NCBI GenBank assembly: GCA_902784425.1
Contig: CACZUS010000001.1
Coordinates: 42,337-106,336 of the forward strand
Direction of reading: 5' to 3'
Origin: an uncultured Bacteroidales bacterium
Lineage (GTDB): Bacteria > Bacteroidota > Bacteroidia > Bacteroidales > Paludibacteraceae
DNA: 64,000 bases
Shown: piece by piece, positions 48,144-58,800 of the stretch
Numbering within the stretch: the first letter of the stretch is position 1
Layout of the letters: every line of letters begins with the position of its first letter
Program-made: the position numbers and the translations under genes
Notes under the pieces: generated by a model
Seen by the model: the letters and a program-made list of their open reading frames with translations, nothing else
What the model was told of the DNA's origin: nothing
Database searches by the model: none

Positions 48144-50333
48144 ATGGATACGTCAAATTATGGATGGAATGGATCCTCTTATATTCGATGGAATGATATG
48201 AAACAGCGAAACAAAAAGAAAATTGGATTGATTGCGATAGCGATTGTGGCATTGTTGGCATTTGTCTATTGGGCATTTTTTTATCATAAGGTAGCCTATT
48301 ACGAGGAGGTTGTTTTTCGTTATGAGTGGCCAGAGGGTATTAATAAACTTTCGAAATCAGAAGCCAAAAAGCGTCATATCTCCTATATGTTAGAGAAGGA
48401 CGGTGCATTAAGTTCACATTGGACGAGGGTTTCAGCTGTTGATGGCAAATTGGAGATGAATAAGTTTAACACTTTCAACACTTTCAATAAGGTCTTTTTA
48501 TATCCAAGTTTTTCCATAGGTGACAGTCATGCATCTCGTCTAGCTGCTCGCTTGAATGAAGTTTGTAGTTGGGAGTTCGTCTCGGATGAGAACAATGAGC
48601 AGATCATTCAACAGAAGGCATACGATGACAAAGGAACGTTGGTTTATAATTTTTCCTATTCAGGACATTTAGACAACACCTATAATGCGGTTTATACAAG
48701 TCCGGGAGGAATTCCGATCCGGGCATCTCAACAAGGTGCGATAATTGTTAGAATAACATTGGACAAAAATGGTTACCGCTCATTGGTGGAGTTCTTCGAT
48801 GCATGGGGTAATCGCAGTAAAGATAGAAACAAAGTCTATGCGTATCGTTATGAATACGACGAAGATGGATTGTTGAAACGTAAAGGTTCGGTGAATGAGG
48901 CGGGCGATTATGTCTATGATGCACAATGCGTATCATCTGTTGAAAATCAGTATGAAAAGGGAAGATTGATACGTCGTACTTATTTAAATCCAGATGGAAC
49001 ACCGACAAAGAATATGAAGGGATACTCTTCAGAAAAACTCTCATACGATAAGTTGGGAAGAGTCTCTTCCGTTGAATATTTTGATGAAAGCGGAGAACCT
49101 GTATCAATATTAGATTTTGACGATCTCTGCCATCGTGTTGAGTATGAGTATGACGAAAATGGTAATCTCGTTAAGTACCTTTGCAAGGATGAATCAGGAA
49201 CTATTGTAGGTGAAAGAGGCTATGGTATTTGTTCGGAAGGATATGTATGTGAGTGTGACATGGATAGTGCCATGTATGTCAAACCTGTGTATAATGAACA
49301 GAATCGTCTGATTGCCCTATGGGGGTATCGAGATGATAGTATCGTTGCAGACAAAAAAGGTGTGGCAGGCGTGATGTATGAATATGATGATCGTGATAAT
49401 TTGGTGAAAAAATCATATCATGGAAAAGACAAACAACCTGTTCCAATTGATGGATCAGTCTATTCGATCACTTATGAATATGATGATTTCAACAACTGCA
49501 CGAAGATTTCTTTTAAAGATAGTGCTGGAGTTAATGTGAAAAACATACTGCAGATAAATTATTCATATGATCCGTATGGTAATGTGACATCCATTGAATG
49601 CTATTCCAGTGATGGTAAAAAACCAGTTAATGGAACTGGTGGATGGCATCGTTGTGAATATACTTATGACAAAAACAAGTTTAAGGAAGAGACTGTATAC
49701 TATGATGTCTCTGGATACATAATCTATGCGCCAAAAAAGAAATATGCGATAGAACATTTGAAGAACGATATTTATGGTCGTCCTGTCTGTCGTTACTATT
49801 TGGATGATAATAAAAATCCAATGACGGTGGATGGTGTTAGTTGGGATTCTCTCATCTATGAAGGACCTAAATTAGTGAAGGAGATTGCATACGATATGAA
49901 ATCCAAACCTCTCTATTCAATAGAATATAAGTATGATTCGTATCAGCGATTGATAGAGGAGTCGTTCCTCGATAATAATGGTAATCTTTGCGTGAAAAAC
50001 GGATATGCAAAGAAACAAACTGAGTATCAGAGAGGTGGTAAGTCTGTCACATCCTACATGGATGCAACAGGAAAGGTTTTGCGTACGGATTCCGTATCAT
50101 CTGAAATGGACGTGTTTAGAAAACAAACACAAGATAATCAGGTGAAGTATAGATGTGTTAAAACTCATGATTGGAAATATGAAGGATACATGAAGAATGG
50201 TGAACCTTATGGTGAAGGACGTTTTACAGTGTACCCTACAGGACATTTCATGGAAGGAACCTTTAACGGATGGTCTACAATGATTAATTCTTGGAATTGT
50301 AATGAGATGTATTGGAATGAAAGACATGATTAA
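48144..50333 (+). CDS. Membrane-anchored YD-repeat protein with MORN-like C-terminus
   Basis: 729 residues, function unknown. There is one transmembrane helix near the N-terminus (about residues 27-47, IGLIAIAIVALLAFVYWAFF), so most of it should lie in the periplasm. From about residue 230 it has many short YD-type repeats (YRYEYDEDGLLKRKG, VEYEYDENGNLVKY, YEYDDFNNCTKISF, YSYDPYGNVTSIE, YKYDSYQRLIEES), the pattern of RHS-type beta cages. Near the end is a MORN-like unit (YEGYMKNGEPYGEGRFT). The next gene begins within its last codons, so it is translated as the first member of a three-gene unit. The small frameshifted gene at 31.9 kb has a similar YD motif. Confidence 0.7.
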   Translation: MDTSNYGWNGSSYIRWNDMKQRNKKKIGLIAIAIVALLAFVYWAFFYHKVAYYEEVVFRYEWPEGINKLSKSEAKKRHISYMLEKDGALSSHWTRVSAVDGKLEMNKFNTFNTFNKVFLYPSFSIGDSHASRLAARLNEVCSWEFVSDENNEQIIQQKAYDDKGTLVYNFSYSGHLDNTYNAVYTSPGGIPIRASQQGAIIVRITLDKNGYRSLVEFFDAWGNRSKDRNKVYAYRYEYDEDGLLKRKGSVNEAGDYVYDAQCVSSVENQYEKGRLIRRTYLNPDGTPTKNMKGYSSEKLSYDKLGRVSSVEYFDESGEPVSILDFDDLCHRVEYEYDENGNLVKYLCKDESGTIVGERGYGICSEGYVCECDMDSAMYVKPVYNEQNRLIALWGYRDDSIVADKKGVAGVMYEYDDRDNLVKKSYHGKDKQPVPIDGSVYSITYEYDDFNNCTKISFKDSAGVNVKNILQINYSYDPYGNVTSIECYSSDGKKPVNGTGGWHRCEYTYDKNKFKEETVYYDVSGYIIYAPKKKYAIEHLKNDIYGRPVCRYYLDDNKNPMTVDGVSWDSLIYEGPKLVKEIAYDMKSKPLYSIEYKYDSYQRLIEESFLDNNGNLCVKNGYAKKQTEYQRGGKSVTSYMDATGKVLRTDSVSSEMDVFRKQTQDNQVKYRCVKTHDWKYEGYMKNGEPYGEGRFTVYPTGHFMEGTFNGWSTMINSWNCNEMYWNERHD

Positions 50334-53300
50334 ATATATTATTTGTGGCATTTCTCTACTGTTTAGTGTCTCCGCAGTGGCAGATAGTTGGACGGATGTG
50401 ATTGTTTCAAAGCCGGACTCTTATATAGAGAGGAATGATACGATCTTCTTGAATGACAATCGTGCCGTGGCATGGATTGCTTCAGTGAGCAATGGATTGA
50501 ATGGTGCCAAGAAATCCACGTTTGCAGGGAAGACGCTCTTTTTGGTTAGAGATGTGAATATGTCAGAGCATAGCTTTCCAAGTTTCATATCTACATTGGA
50601 AGGTGTGTTTGATGGAAATGAGAAAAATATCACCAGTTTGGTCGATTCCAGCTGTACTTTTTGTAAAGTAAATAAAGGAGTCCTTAAAAACCTGAAAAGA
50701 AAGGATGGTGTGATTGGTCAAGTGGTGGAACGTTATAAAAACAAATCTTTTTCCTCGTTTGTTGTGGACAATTATGGAACAGTGCGGAATTGTAGTGCAA
50801 CATTCTCTGAAATGTCATACATCTCGTCTTCGGAAATTTCCGTAGGATGTATTGTGGCAAATAATTATGGCGAGGTAGATGGTTGTCGAATTGGAGGAAA
50901 ATGGATTGTTTCTGGAAATGTGCTGAACAATAGTTATTATGGAGGTATCGTTTCCTATAACTATGGAACAGTCAAAAATTGTGTTAATAAAGCTACCATC
51001 GATGGTTATTGCCAAAGTATGGGTGGTATAGTAGCCATGAATTATGGTGATGTGTATAATTGCGCCTGTACAGGTATCGTAAGAGGAGGTTCACTTTGCA
51101 GTGGAGGTCTTGTCGGTACGATGGAGACAGAAGATTCAAAGGTGAAGAACAGTTATTGTATTGCCTCTGTGGATGGCAATGGATTAGTGGGCTTGATGAA
51201 AGAGGGATCTGTAGAGAATTGTTATTCCGCATCCTCGCATATCGCTTTTGGTGAGGGCAGTATTATTTCAGATAATTCATATGTTTATGCATGTTTGGAT
51301 AGTGTGTCAACTTTATCTATGGTTGACTATGGATTCCGAGGAAGAGGTAGGAAGTGTGCGCTTGTAGACATGGTTTATGACACGTATGATTTCCCAATGG
51401 CATTGAATGCATGGGTGAAATCACAGTCTTCCGATGAGTTGGCCTCTTGGATAGCTGATACTGAGAATGAAAATAAGGGCTATCCGAAATTGCTTATTAC
51501 AATGGATGACGAGGAAACCCAACATTCCAAGCCTACAGTGAAGTGGGTCGATGTTGTAAAGGAACGTCCAAGAAGCTATGTTCAAGATGGAAATACAATT
51601 TTATTGTTAGACAATAAAGCATTAGCTTGGATGATTTCTGTTACAAATGGGTTGAATGGTGCACAACAGAGTTCATTAAAGGACAAAGAGGTGCTCTTGA
51701 TGGCAGATGTGGATATGGGAGAATACAAATGGACCCCGATGAAAAATTTCCAAGGAACATTTGACGGAAAGGAAAAGACGATAAAAGGTTTGTTTATGGA
51801 AGACACTTCTGCACACATGGGCCTTGTCGTGAATAATAACGGAATCATTAAGAACCTAAAAATAAAAGACTCCTACTTCTACGTTTATGCGTTGCAAAAC
51901 GTCCAAGCTGGTATGATGGCGTCTGTGAATAATGGTGAAATCTCCAATTCTAGTTGTGGAGGAGCCATCTATGTGGATGGTAATTCGGAAGATTGCACAT
52001 CGTTATGCTTGGGAGGAATTGTTGGACTTAACAAAGGTACCATCAGTGGATGTAAAACGGATGGAGTTGTCTATCTGGATTATTGGAATTACAGAGAGAA
52101 TAAGAGTGCGGAAACATATGTAGGAGGTGTAGCCGGAGATAATTATGGTTTGGTAGATGCTTGCTTGAATGAAGCGGAGGTGGATGGCTTCTGCTCAGCG
52201 GCGGGAGGAATTATTGGTTGCATGAATTCTAATAAGGGCAAGGTGATAAATTGTGCCAATAGAGGATATGTGACAATGATAGATGCACCTGCATCAGCCT
52301 ACGGAGGAGGTATAATCGGTTATTTGAAAGAGGCTGGTGTCTTAGCCAATTCGTATAACACAGCTTATGTGGATGTGATGAGTCTCGTTGGATATCAATC
52401 GGCAGGAAGAGTGTTTAATTGTTATAAGACATGTAGTCATCCTACCATGTCGGACGATGGTTTGCCAACCTACGGATTCGTATACTCATGTGGAGATAGT
52501 ACTTCCGTACAAGGATTAGAGAATGCCTTCTTTACAGGTTCGGGCGCTAATTGCCAATTGGAAAAACCCGTATATGAAACAACAGATTTTGTTGAGGCTT
52601 TGAATGGATGGGTGGATGGTCAGAATAACCCATCTTATCTGAAGTGGGCCGTGGATAAAAAAGGGGAGAATGGAGGATATCCTATTTTGAGATATTCGGT
52701 AAAAAAAGATACAACCTTCTATGTTTGTCCGAATTTTGATTACTACGGAAACATATTCACCTCTGCCGACGATTCAACAAAGAAACAGTTGGTGTGGAAT
52801 GATACGTTGTATGAAAATGTTAGAATAATATTGAATACCAAATTTGATGATTTGAAAATCAATAGGAAAGATTCATTCTACGTGGGTGAAGTGTTGACGA
52901 TGACACTTACTCCTCCTTGCCCAAATTCGGTGTGGAAATTGGATGACGGAACCATTCGTTATGGAACCACGGTAGCATTCCCTATAGACATCTCATACAA
53001 AGAAGGACATTCGGTAAAGGTGTCCATTACAAGAGAAGGATGTTCTCATCAGATGCTTGATACTTTGATAGCTGCCCAGACAGGATATGATACAGTATTG
53101 TATGTGTGTCCGAATGTCGAATACGAAGGAAATACTTTCACGCCAGAAGATGATGGTACGATTCAGACATTGAATTGGAAAGACTCTTTTGTGATTGTGG
53201 CAAAAATTGTTGTAAAGGCTGATTTCCGTAAGATTCGTTATGATGCACCTGAATTTTTCTGTGCAAACGAAACACTTAAGGTGGAGTTGACGGGTGCCAC

Positions 53301-53955
53301 TCACTATTTGTGGATTATCAATTCAGACACGCTAAAGGAGGACGGAGTGATTTACAGAGAACCTTCTTATTGGAAGTTTATACCATCAGAAACAGATGGA
53401 TTTGTATTGGAAGTGGTGGCTACTTTGAATGGTTGTGACCATAAGATAGTAGATACGTTACTTCCAAAACACTCTGAAATTATTGAGATGGTGGGTTGGG
53501 GCGATGTCTTGGCTATCGCTAATCCAGATTCAGAATATGAGTCCTATCAATGGTATTATAACGGACAAAGACAAGAGTATGAAACGAATCAATATTTGTA
53601 TTGTCCAGATGGTTTGAAACCAGGAGCTTACTCAGCCAAAGCTTATAGAGAGGATGGCTCATTTGAAACATTCTGTCCGTTGTTCATAAAGAGCGCGGTG
53701 ACAAGAAGTTCGTCAAGATCAATTGCGGTTGTTCCTAATCCAATACCATTGAATGGAGAGATTCATGTGGATTTGCATAATATCGATGCAGATATGATAA
53801 AGACGATAAGTGTTTCTGATAATTTTGGTAAAGTATTACTACAGACGGATGATATAAAGAAATTAGATGTTTCTTCTCTGCAACAAGGATGGTATATACT
53901 TTATATACAATTGTACGATGATGATATTCTTGGCACTAAATTTTCTATAAAATGA
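50326..53955 (+). CDS. GLUG-repeat T9SS type A cargo protein
   Basis: 1209 residues from this ATG. The frame is open back to 50302, and an ATG at 50317 is also possible; 50326 gives MIKYIICGISLLFSVSAVAD, the best signal peptide. Two homologous halves of about 400 residues follow: each begins W(T/V)DV with DNxAxAWxxSVxNGLNGA, then GxFDGxEKxI, GLUG-like turns (GGIVAMNYGDVYNC, GGIVGLNKGTISGC, GGVAGDNYGLVDAC) and ends ENxGYP. Two shorter repeats with YVCPN-x-YxGNxFT follow at about 800-1050. The C-terminal 80 residues (AVVPNPIPLNGEIHVDL, SSLQQGWYILYIQL, GTKFSIK) are a type A T9SS sorting domain. It overlaps its neighbours at both ends (8 nt and 4 nt). Role unknown, probably surface adhesion or binding. 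Confidence 0.85.
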   Translation: MIKYIICGISLLFSVSAVADSWTDVIVSKPDSYIERNDTIFLNDNRAVAWIASVSNGLNGAKKSTFAGKTLFLVRDVNMSEHSFPSFISTLEGVFDGNEKNITSLVDSSCTFCKVNKGVLKNLKRKDGVIGQVVERYKNKSFSSFVVDNYGTVRNCSATFSEMSYISSSEISVGCIVANNYGEVDGCRIGGKWIVSGNVLNNSYYGGIVSYNYGTVKNCVNKATIDGYCQSMGGIVAMNYGDVYNCACTGIVRGGSLCSGGLVGTMETEDSKVKNSYCIASVDGNGLVGLMKEGSVENCYSASSHIAFGEGSIISDNSYVYACLDSVSTLSMVDYGFRGRGRKCALVDMVYDTYDFPMALNAWVKSQSSDELASWIADTENENKGYPKLLITMDDEETQHSKPTVKWVDVVKERPRSYVQDGNTILLLDNKALAWMISVTNGLNGAQQSSLKDKEVLLMADVDMGEYKWTPMKNFQGTFDGKEKTIKGLFMEDTSAHMGLVVNNNGIIKNLKIKDSYFYVYALQNVQAGMMASVNNGEISNSSCGGAIYVDGNSEDCTSLCLGGIVGLNKGTISGCKTDGVVYLDYWNYRENKSAETYVGGVAGDNYGLVDACLNEAEVDGFCSAAGGIIGCMNSNKGKVINCANRGYVTMIDAPASAYGGGIIGYLKEAGVLANSYNTAYVDVMSLVGYQSAGRVFNCYKTCSHPTMSDDGLPTYGFVYSCGDSTSVQGLENAFFTGSGANCQLEKPVYETTDFVEALNGWVDGQNNPSYLKWAVDKKGENGGYPILRYSVKKDTTFYVCPNFDYYGNIFTSADDSTKKQLVWNDTLYENVRIILNTKFDDLKINRKDSFYVGEVLTMTLTPPCPNSVWKLDDGTIRYGTTVAFPIDISYKEGHSVKVSITREGCSHQMLDTLIAAQTGYDTVLYVCPNVEYEGNTFTPEDDGTIQTLNWKDSFVIVAKIVVKADFRKIRYDAPEFFCANETLKVELTGATHYLWIINSDTLKEDGVIYREPSYWKFIPSETDGFVLEVVATLNGCDHKIVDTLLPKHSEIIEMVGWGDVLAIANPDSEYESYQWYYNGQRQEYETNQYLYCPDGLKPGAYSAKAYREDGSFETFCPLFIKSAVTRSSSRSIAVVPNPIPLNGEIHVDLHNIDADMIKTISVSDNFGKVLLQTDDIKKLDVSSLQQGWYILYIQLYDDDILGTKFSIK

Positions 53956-55532
53956 AGAAGATTATTTACATAGTATGTTCGGTTGTCATCTTCTTCTTGA
54001 ATATGTCACAACTCAATGCGCAAATAGATGGTTCCCACTTAATGTTCGACATGGGTGGTGGCGTTCATACCATGCTATATAACCCTAATTGGGGAGAGAG
54101 TAAGATAGGAATGGGTGGTAAAATAGGACTGAATTACGGCTATTATTTCCATAAAAATTTTGGAGCTGGAATAGGTGCCTATTGCAATCTTTATACTTCA
54201 AGATATAAATTGCCTGATTATGATTTGGCTGATGGGAAAAAACAGACAGATGAATCGAATTATAATTACACCTATATTCTTTATGTTAAGGATCATCTCA
54301 ATGAGACACAGCGAGTGGCCTCTATTTCTGTGCCTATTTCGTTTAGAACACAGTTCCAATTAGGATGGTATTGGGATATGAGAGTCAATGTGGGTGCAGC
54401 GGTGGAGATTCCTATACTGAATAAGTATTATGCGGAAGGAAACTTAACAACTACAGCTTATTACGAGGAATTGAATGTCTTATTCCATGACATGCCGAAT
54501 CATGGATTCAAAAAGGATAGGTATAATGTAAATGGAGAGTTCATTTGCAAAAAAGTTGGATTGTCACCTTTTGCAGAAATTGGTTTTTCTCGTATGATGG
54601 ATAACCATTGGCGTTTCTATTTAGGTGTATATGCTTCATTGAGTGCAACCAATTTCATTGCGCATAATGAGAATGATGTCTTTTATGATTCCACATCGGA
54701 TAGATATCCTCAGAATAGTTTTTCTTCTGATTTGAGTGATAAGATGCGTTTATTCAAGGCAGGTGCTACATTAGGTTTTGTCTATCAGTTTAAATCAGAT
54801 GATAGAGGAAAATTGGTGCAGGCTGCTCAGTATGATTTGGACACTCTTATCACACCAGAGCCTGAAATGGTGGAGGAGGAAGAGGCTCCAAAAGTTGTGG
54901 TGGTTCCTATCGATACTACTTGTGAGGATGTTATTGATATCAACTACAAATGGCTTGCAGACTCTACTGCCAAGGCCGATGGTTTGAATATGTGGACTCC
55001 TTCATCGAATAGTAGTAGGAAGAGTCAGCCATCAAGTGTGAAGAGTACGCCAACATCTAAGAAAACAACCTCTTCTGTTAATCGTACTAAACCTGTGGCA
55101 ACTAAGCAGGAAACACATGTGGCACAGAAACAGGCCCAAACAAATGTAGAACCAGAACCAACGGTAACTCAGGAGGAGAAATCAAATCTTCAGATTGAGT
55201 CTGACATACCAGCCCAAAAGATTGGTACGGTCACTGTTCGTACGAAACGAATCAAGGCTCGTTGCTCAAATGGTTTCTTTGTTGCATTAGAGTTTAAAGA
55301 TCCAGGCGACGGAGAACTGACGCCTGCTATGCTGAATGATTTGCAGATGGTGGCGAAGAATCTGAACAGTAATCCTAAATTAAAGGTGACACTGACAGAT
55401 GAGAGTCCTTATTCAGGTAAAAGTAAGTATGTCATTCAAAGGAATATGCTTTACTTCTCTAAAATTAAAAAACAATTGGTTTCGTATGGCGTTCGTCCAG
55501 ACCAAGTGGTTTATGGAGGCGTAGTAAAGTAG
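53952..55532 (+). CDS. Outer-membrane barrel with OmpA-like C-terminus
   Basis: 526 residues. The signal peptide (IVCSVVIFFLNMSQLNAQ) is followed by a beta-barrel region to about residue 285 (GGKIGLNYGYYFHKNFGAGIG, FAEIGFSRMMDNHWRFYLGVY, GATLGFVYQFKSDD). A Pro/Ser/Thr/Lys-rich linker follows (about 350-420). The last 100 residues (VALEFKDPGDGELTPAML, LQMVAKNLNSNPKLKVTL, RNMLYFSKIKKQLVSYGV) look like a degenerate OmpA domain, which binds peptidoglycan in other proteins; some key residues seem to differ, so binding is uncertain. Its ATG overlaps the stop of the GLUG gene (ATGA). It may anchor the surface protein made by its partner. A terminator follows. Confidence 0.75.
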   Translation: MKKIIYIVCSVVIFFLNMSQLNAQIDGSHLMFDMGGGVHTMLYNPNWGESKIGMGGKIGLNYGYYFHKNFGAGIGAYCNLYTSRYKLPDYDLADGKKQTDESNYNYTYILYVKDHLNETQRVASISVPISFRTQFQLGWYWDMRVNVGAAVEIPILNKYYAEGNLTTTAYYEELNVLFHDMPNHGFKKDRYNVNGEFICKKVGLSPFAEIGFSRMMDNHWRFYLGVYASLSATNFIAHNENDVFYDSTSDRYPQNSFSSDLSDKMRLFKAGATLGFVYQFKSDDRGKLVQAAQYDLDTLITPEPEMVEEEEAPKVVVVPIDTTCEDVIDINYKWLADSTAKADGLNMWTPSSNSSRKSQPSSVKSTPTSKKTTSSVNRTKPVATKQETHVAQKQAQTNVEPEPTVTQEEKSNLQIESDIPAQKIGTVTVRTKRIKARCSNGFFVALEFKDPGDGELTPAMLNDLQMVAKNLNSNPKLKVTLTDESPYSGKSKYVIQRNMLYFSKIKKQLVSYGVRPDQVVYGGVVK

Positions 55533-55556
55533 TAAAAATAGGATAAGGGGTAAAAG

Positions 55557-55605
55557 AAAAGAGGCTGACTCAGAAAAAAATGTAATCTGAGCAGCCTCTT
55601 TTTCG
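55557..55605 (+). terminator. Terminator of the YD/GLUG/OmpA operon
   Basis: AAAAGAGGCTG (55557-55567) and CTCAGA (55569-55574) pair with TCTGAG (55586-55591) and CAGCCTCTTTT (55592-55602), with one bulged A and an 11-nt loop, then T. Confidence 0.9.
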
Positions 55606-55810
55606 TTGTAAAAAAATGGTCGTTCGTTGAATTTCGAACTTTTTTTTTCACATTTATTATGAAATGAAAAATAAAAATATCATCTTTGTAGATGATGAGT
55701 AATAGGGAAAATTAAAAAGTATGAGGTTGTAAATTATTCATTACTTTTTATTTTAGACAAGGTGATAGAGATTTTACATCGTGAATTTTTTAGTGAAAGC
55801 AGATATATTT

Positions 55811-58800
55811 ATGTCCTTAAATCTAATTATTGGTTCAACCAACAAGCGTAAATATTGGATGGCAATGTTGGTGCCGTTCATTATGATGGTAAGTGCCTAT
55901 TCGCAGATAGATAGATCGAACATAGACACTCCGAATCTTAGTTTTGAAAATGGAAACTTCGATGGATGGGAGTGTTACACGGGTGGATTCTATTTTGATA
56001 CGACAGATAGCACATATAAGTTCGATACATGGACTCCAGCACGTGCAGAAATGGGTGCGGAAAACAGAAGACATTTTAGTATAAAGAACAATGCGCAGGA
56101 TGTGCCTGATGACAACATGCGTTGTTATCTGACATCTACCAATCCGGAAGGAAAGATGACTGCTCGAATAGGCTCTATGGAGGCTGCCGAGAATCAAGGT
56201 GTGAAAAATGCAATGGCAGAGAGAATGGTGTATAAGTTTGTCGTAACAGAAAACACTACACTGTTGACTTATCGTTATGCTGTTGTTATGCACTGTCCTG
56301 ACTTGGTGGGCGCAGCTGCATCTCGTACGGAACATACTGGAGATCAGTATCCTACATTCCAAATGAATGTAAGTCTGTACAATCCGTCTACGGGTGTTAG
56401 TTCCCTTTTGCAGTGCGGAAACTTCAAAGTGAACGCATCAGGAACGAATAAGGTGGCATTGAAATTGGCTGCAGACGAGGGACAATGTCCTTCTTCTCCA
56501 TTGCACAGAAATGGCGACCTCTATGAGTTTGCGTATGTTCCATGGACATACGGAAACTTTGACTTGTCAAATCACATTGGTGAGGAGGTAACCATCGAGA
56601 TTATCAACCGTGATTGCTTGAGTTCCAAAACAAGCACTATGGGTGGTGAAACGATATCTGGTGGTAAGCACCGTTCGTATGGTTATTTCTGGGCTGAAAC
56701 CAGAAAATTGGAGTTGACGGTGAAAAACTGTATCAACGAAGATGCAGTGTTCTACGCTCCAAAAGGATTTAGCAAGTATGAATGGAAAAGTAAAAATAAT
56801 GTTAATATAAGTGTTGACCCGAATGATCCTTCCATTGCTACGATAGCTAATGATTTGAAAGTTCCTGGAGATGAGATTCAATGTACAATTTATAATTCGG
56901 ATGATTGTAAATCCGAGGTGAAACTATCAGCCATATTAGAGGAGATGAGTGCATCCTTGGATTTCGATTTTGAGAATGATTGTGAGGGCCTTGTCCACTT
57001 TAAAAATATAAAAGACGATATAGTGGGTGACGAGGTCTCTGGTTATTATTGGGACTTCGGTAATGGAAAGACATCGGCATTAAGAGAACCGGATGCCATG
57101 TATATGGATCCTAAGGATTATAACGTGTCATTGACGGTGCAGACGGTTTTGGGATGTACTGCATCTATAGAGAAAATCGTTGATGTGCGCTATTTCCCTA
57201 AATTGAACATTTCATCTGAAAGTAGTGTGTGTCGTGGAGATACCATTAATTTGATTGCTATCGGTGCATCCAATAAGAGTAGATATAAATGGGATACTGG
57301 CGATACGACGATGCAAATTAGAAAGAGAATAGATGCATCGCAAGTCTTCGTGGTGGAAGTGATTGATGAGTTCTTGTGCTCTTACAAGGCGAATTTCCGT
57401 GTGTCCGTAAAGGAGAGTCCGATGTTGTTGATCAAGGGTGATGATGAGGTCTGCTTGGGTGATACGGCAACATTGACGGCCATTGAATATGGTAACACAA
57501 CAGGTGAGACGGTCTCCTTTATTTGGGATATTGGTACCACTGATGCGCAAATGAGGGCTCGTCCGTTGCAAGATAATACAGTCTATACCGTTACTGCATC
57601 GTATAGCAATGGTTGCTATTCAGAAATGTCTAAGACAATACGCGTAAATCCGCTTCCTGAGGTGAATATTACTGGTGATGGTTTGATTTGTCAAAATGAT
57701 CCAGCCAACCTACAGGCGAATGTTTTATCTTCCAATGGTAGTGTGACATATGTGTGGAAAGACTTGTTCAATGGTCCTTCAAGAACAGTTTATCCTGATG
57801 CGACAACTGAATACTCGGTTACTTGTGTGGATGAGAAAAACTGTATATCAAGACCTGCAGAGTTTACTGTAAAGGTGAAGGATTTGCCAGATGTTAAAAT
57901 CACGGGTGATTCTGCCATCTGTGAAGGAAAGAGTACGACTCTGACTGTAACGGGTGTAGGTTCGAATGTGACTTGGTATGATGGAACGTCTGGACAAACA
58001 ACCATTGTGCGTACCCCTACGCAGGATACAATCTACTGGGTGGAAGGTGTCTCTAACAACTGTAAGGGTCGTGCGGAATTTAAAGTAAAATTGTTGAATG
58101 TTCCTACCGTTTGGATAGAAGGTAATACAACCATCTGTCAGGGTGATACCACACGATTGTATGCAAGAGGTGCTGATTCCTATAGCTGGAATACTTCGGA
58201 TAATACGGACTCTATCGATGTTCACCCTTATTCCATGTCTGATTATTTTGTGACGGGAACGACTACCAACGGTGGTTGTGTGGGTACGGCTTCTATTAAG
58301 GTGACGGTTAATGAACCTCCGAAAATTACTATTACGGGAGATAGAGAAGTGTGTGATGGTGATGATGCACAAGTCTCAGTTTCTGGTGCGTCTGAATATT
58401 TCTGGAGTAATAATGCTTATGGACCGAAGATCACTCTTAAAATCACAAAAGATGATACATTGACGGTTCGTTGTGTCGATGATAATTTGTGTGAATCAAC
58501 GGCAAAATGGACAATTAAAATGAAAGAACTCCCAGTCCTTTCTTATACGGGAGAAACGGCCGTTTGCTCCGGTCAGATTGTGACGATCACAGCATCTGGT
58601 GCCAATACGTATGAATGGCAGGATGGTACGGGAACCTCTGTCTTTAGTAGAGTGCTCGAGAATGATATGGAGTTGAAAGTAAAAGGTGTTATCAATGGAT
58701 GTTCATCTTCTATGATAATTCCTGTAAGTATATTGCCTGTTCCATCCTTGTGGGTATCGGGTAGTGGTGTGACGGGCGTCTGTGCTGGCGATTCTGCTTC

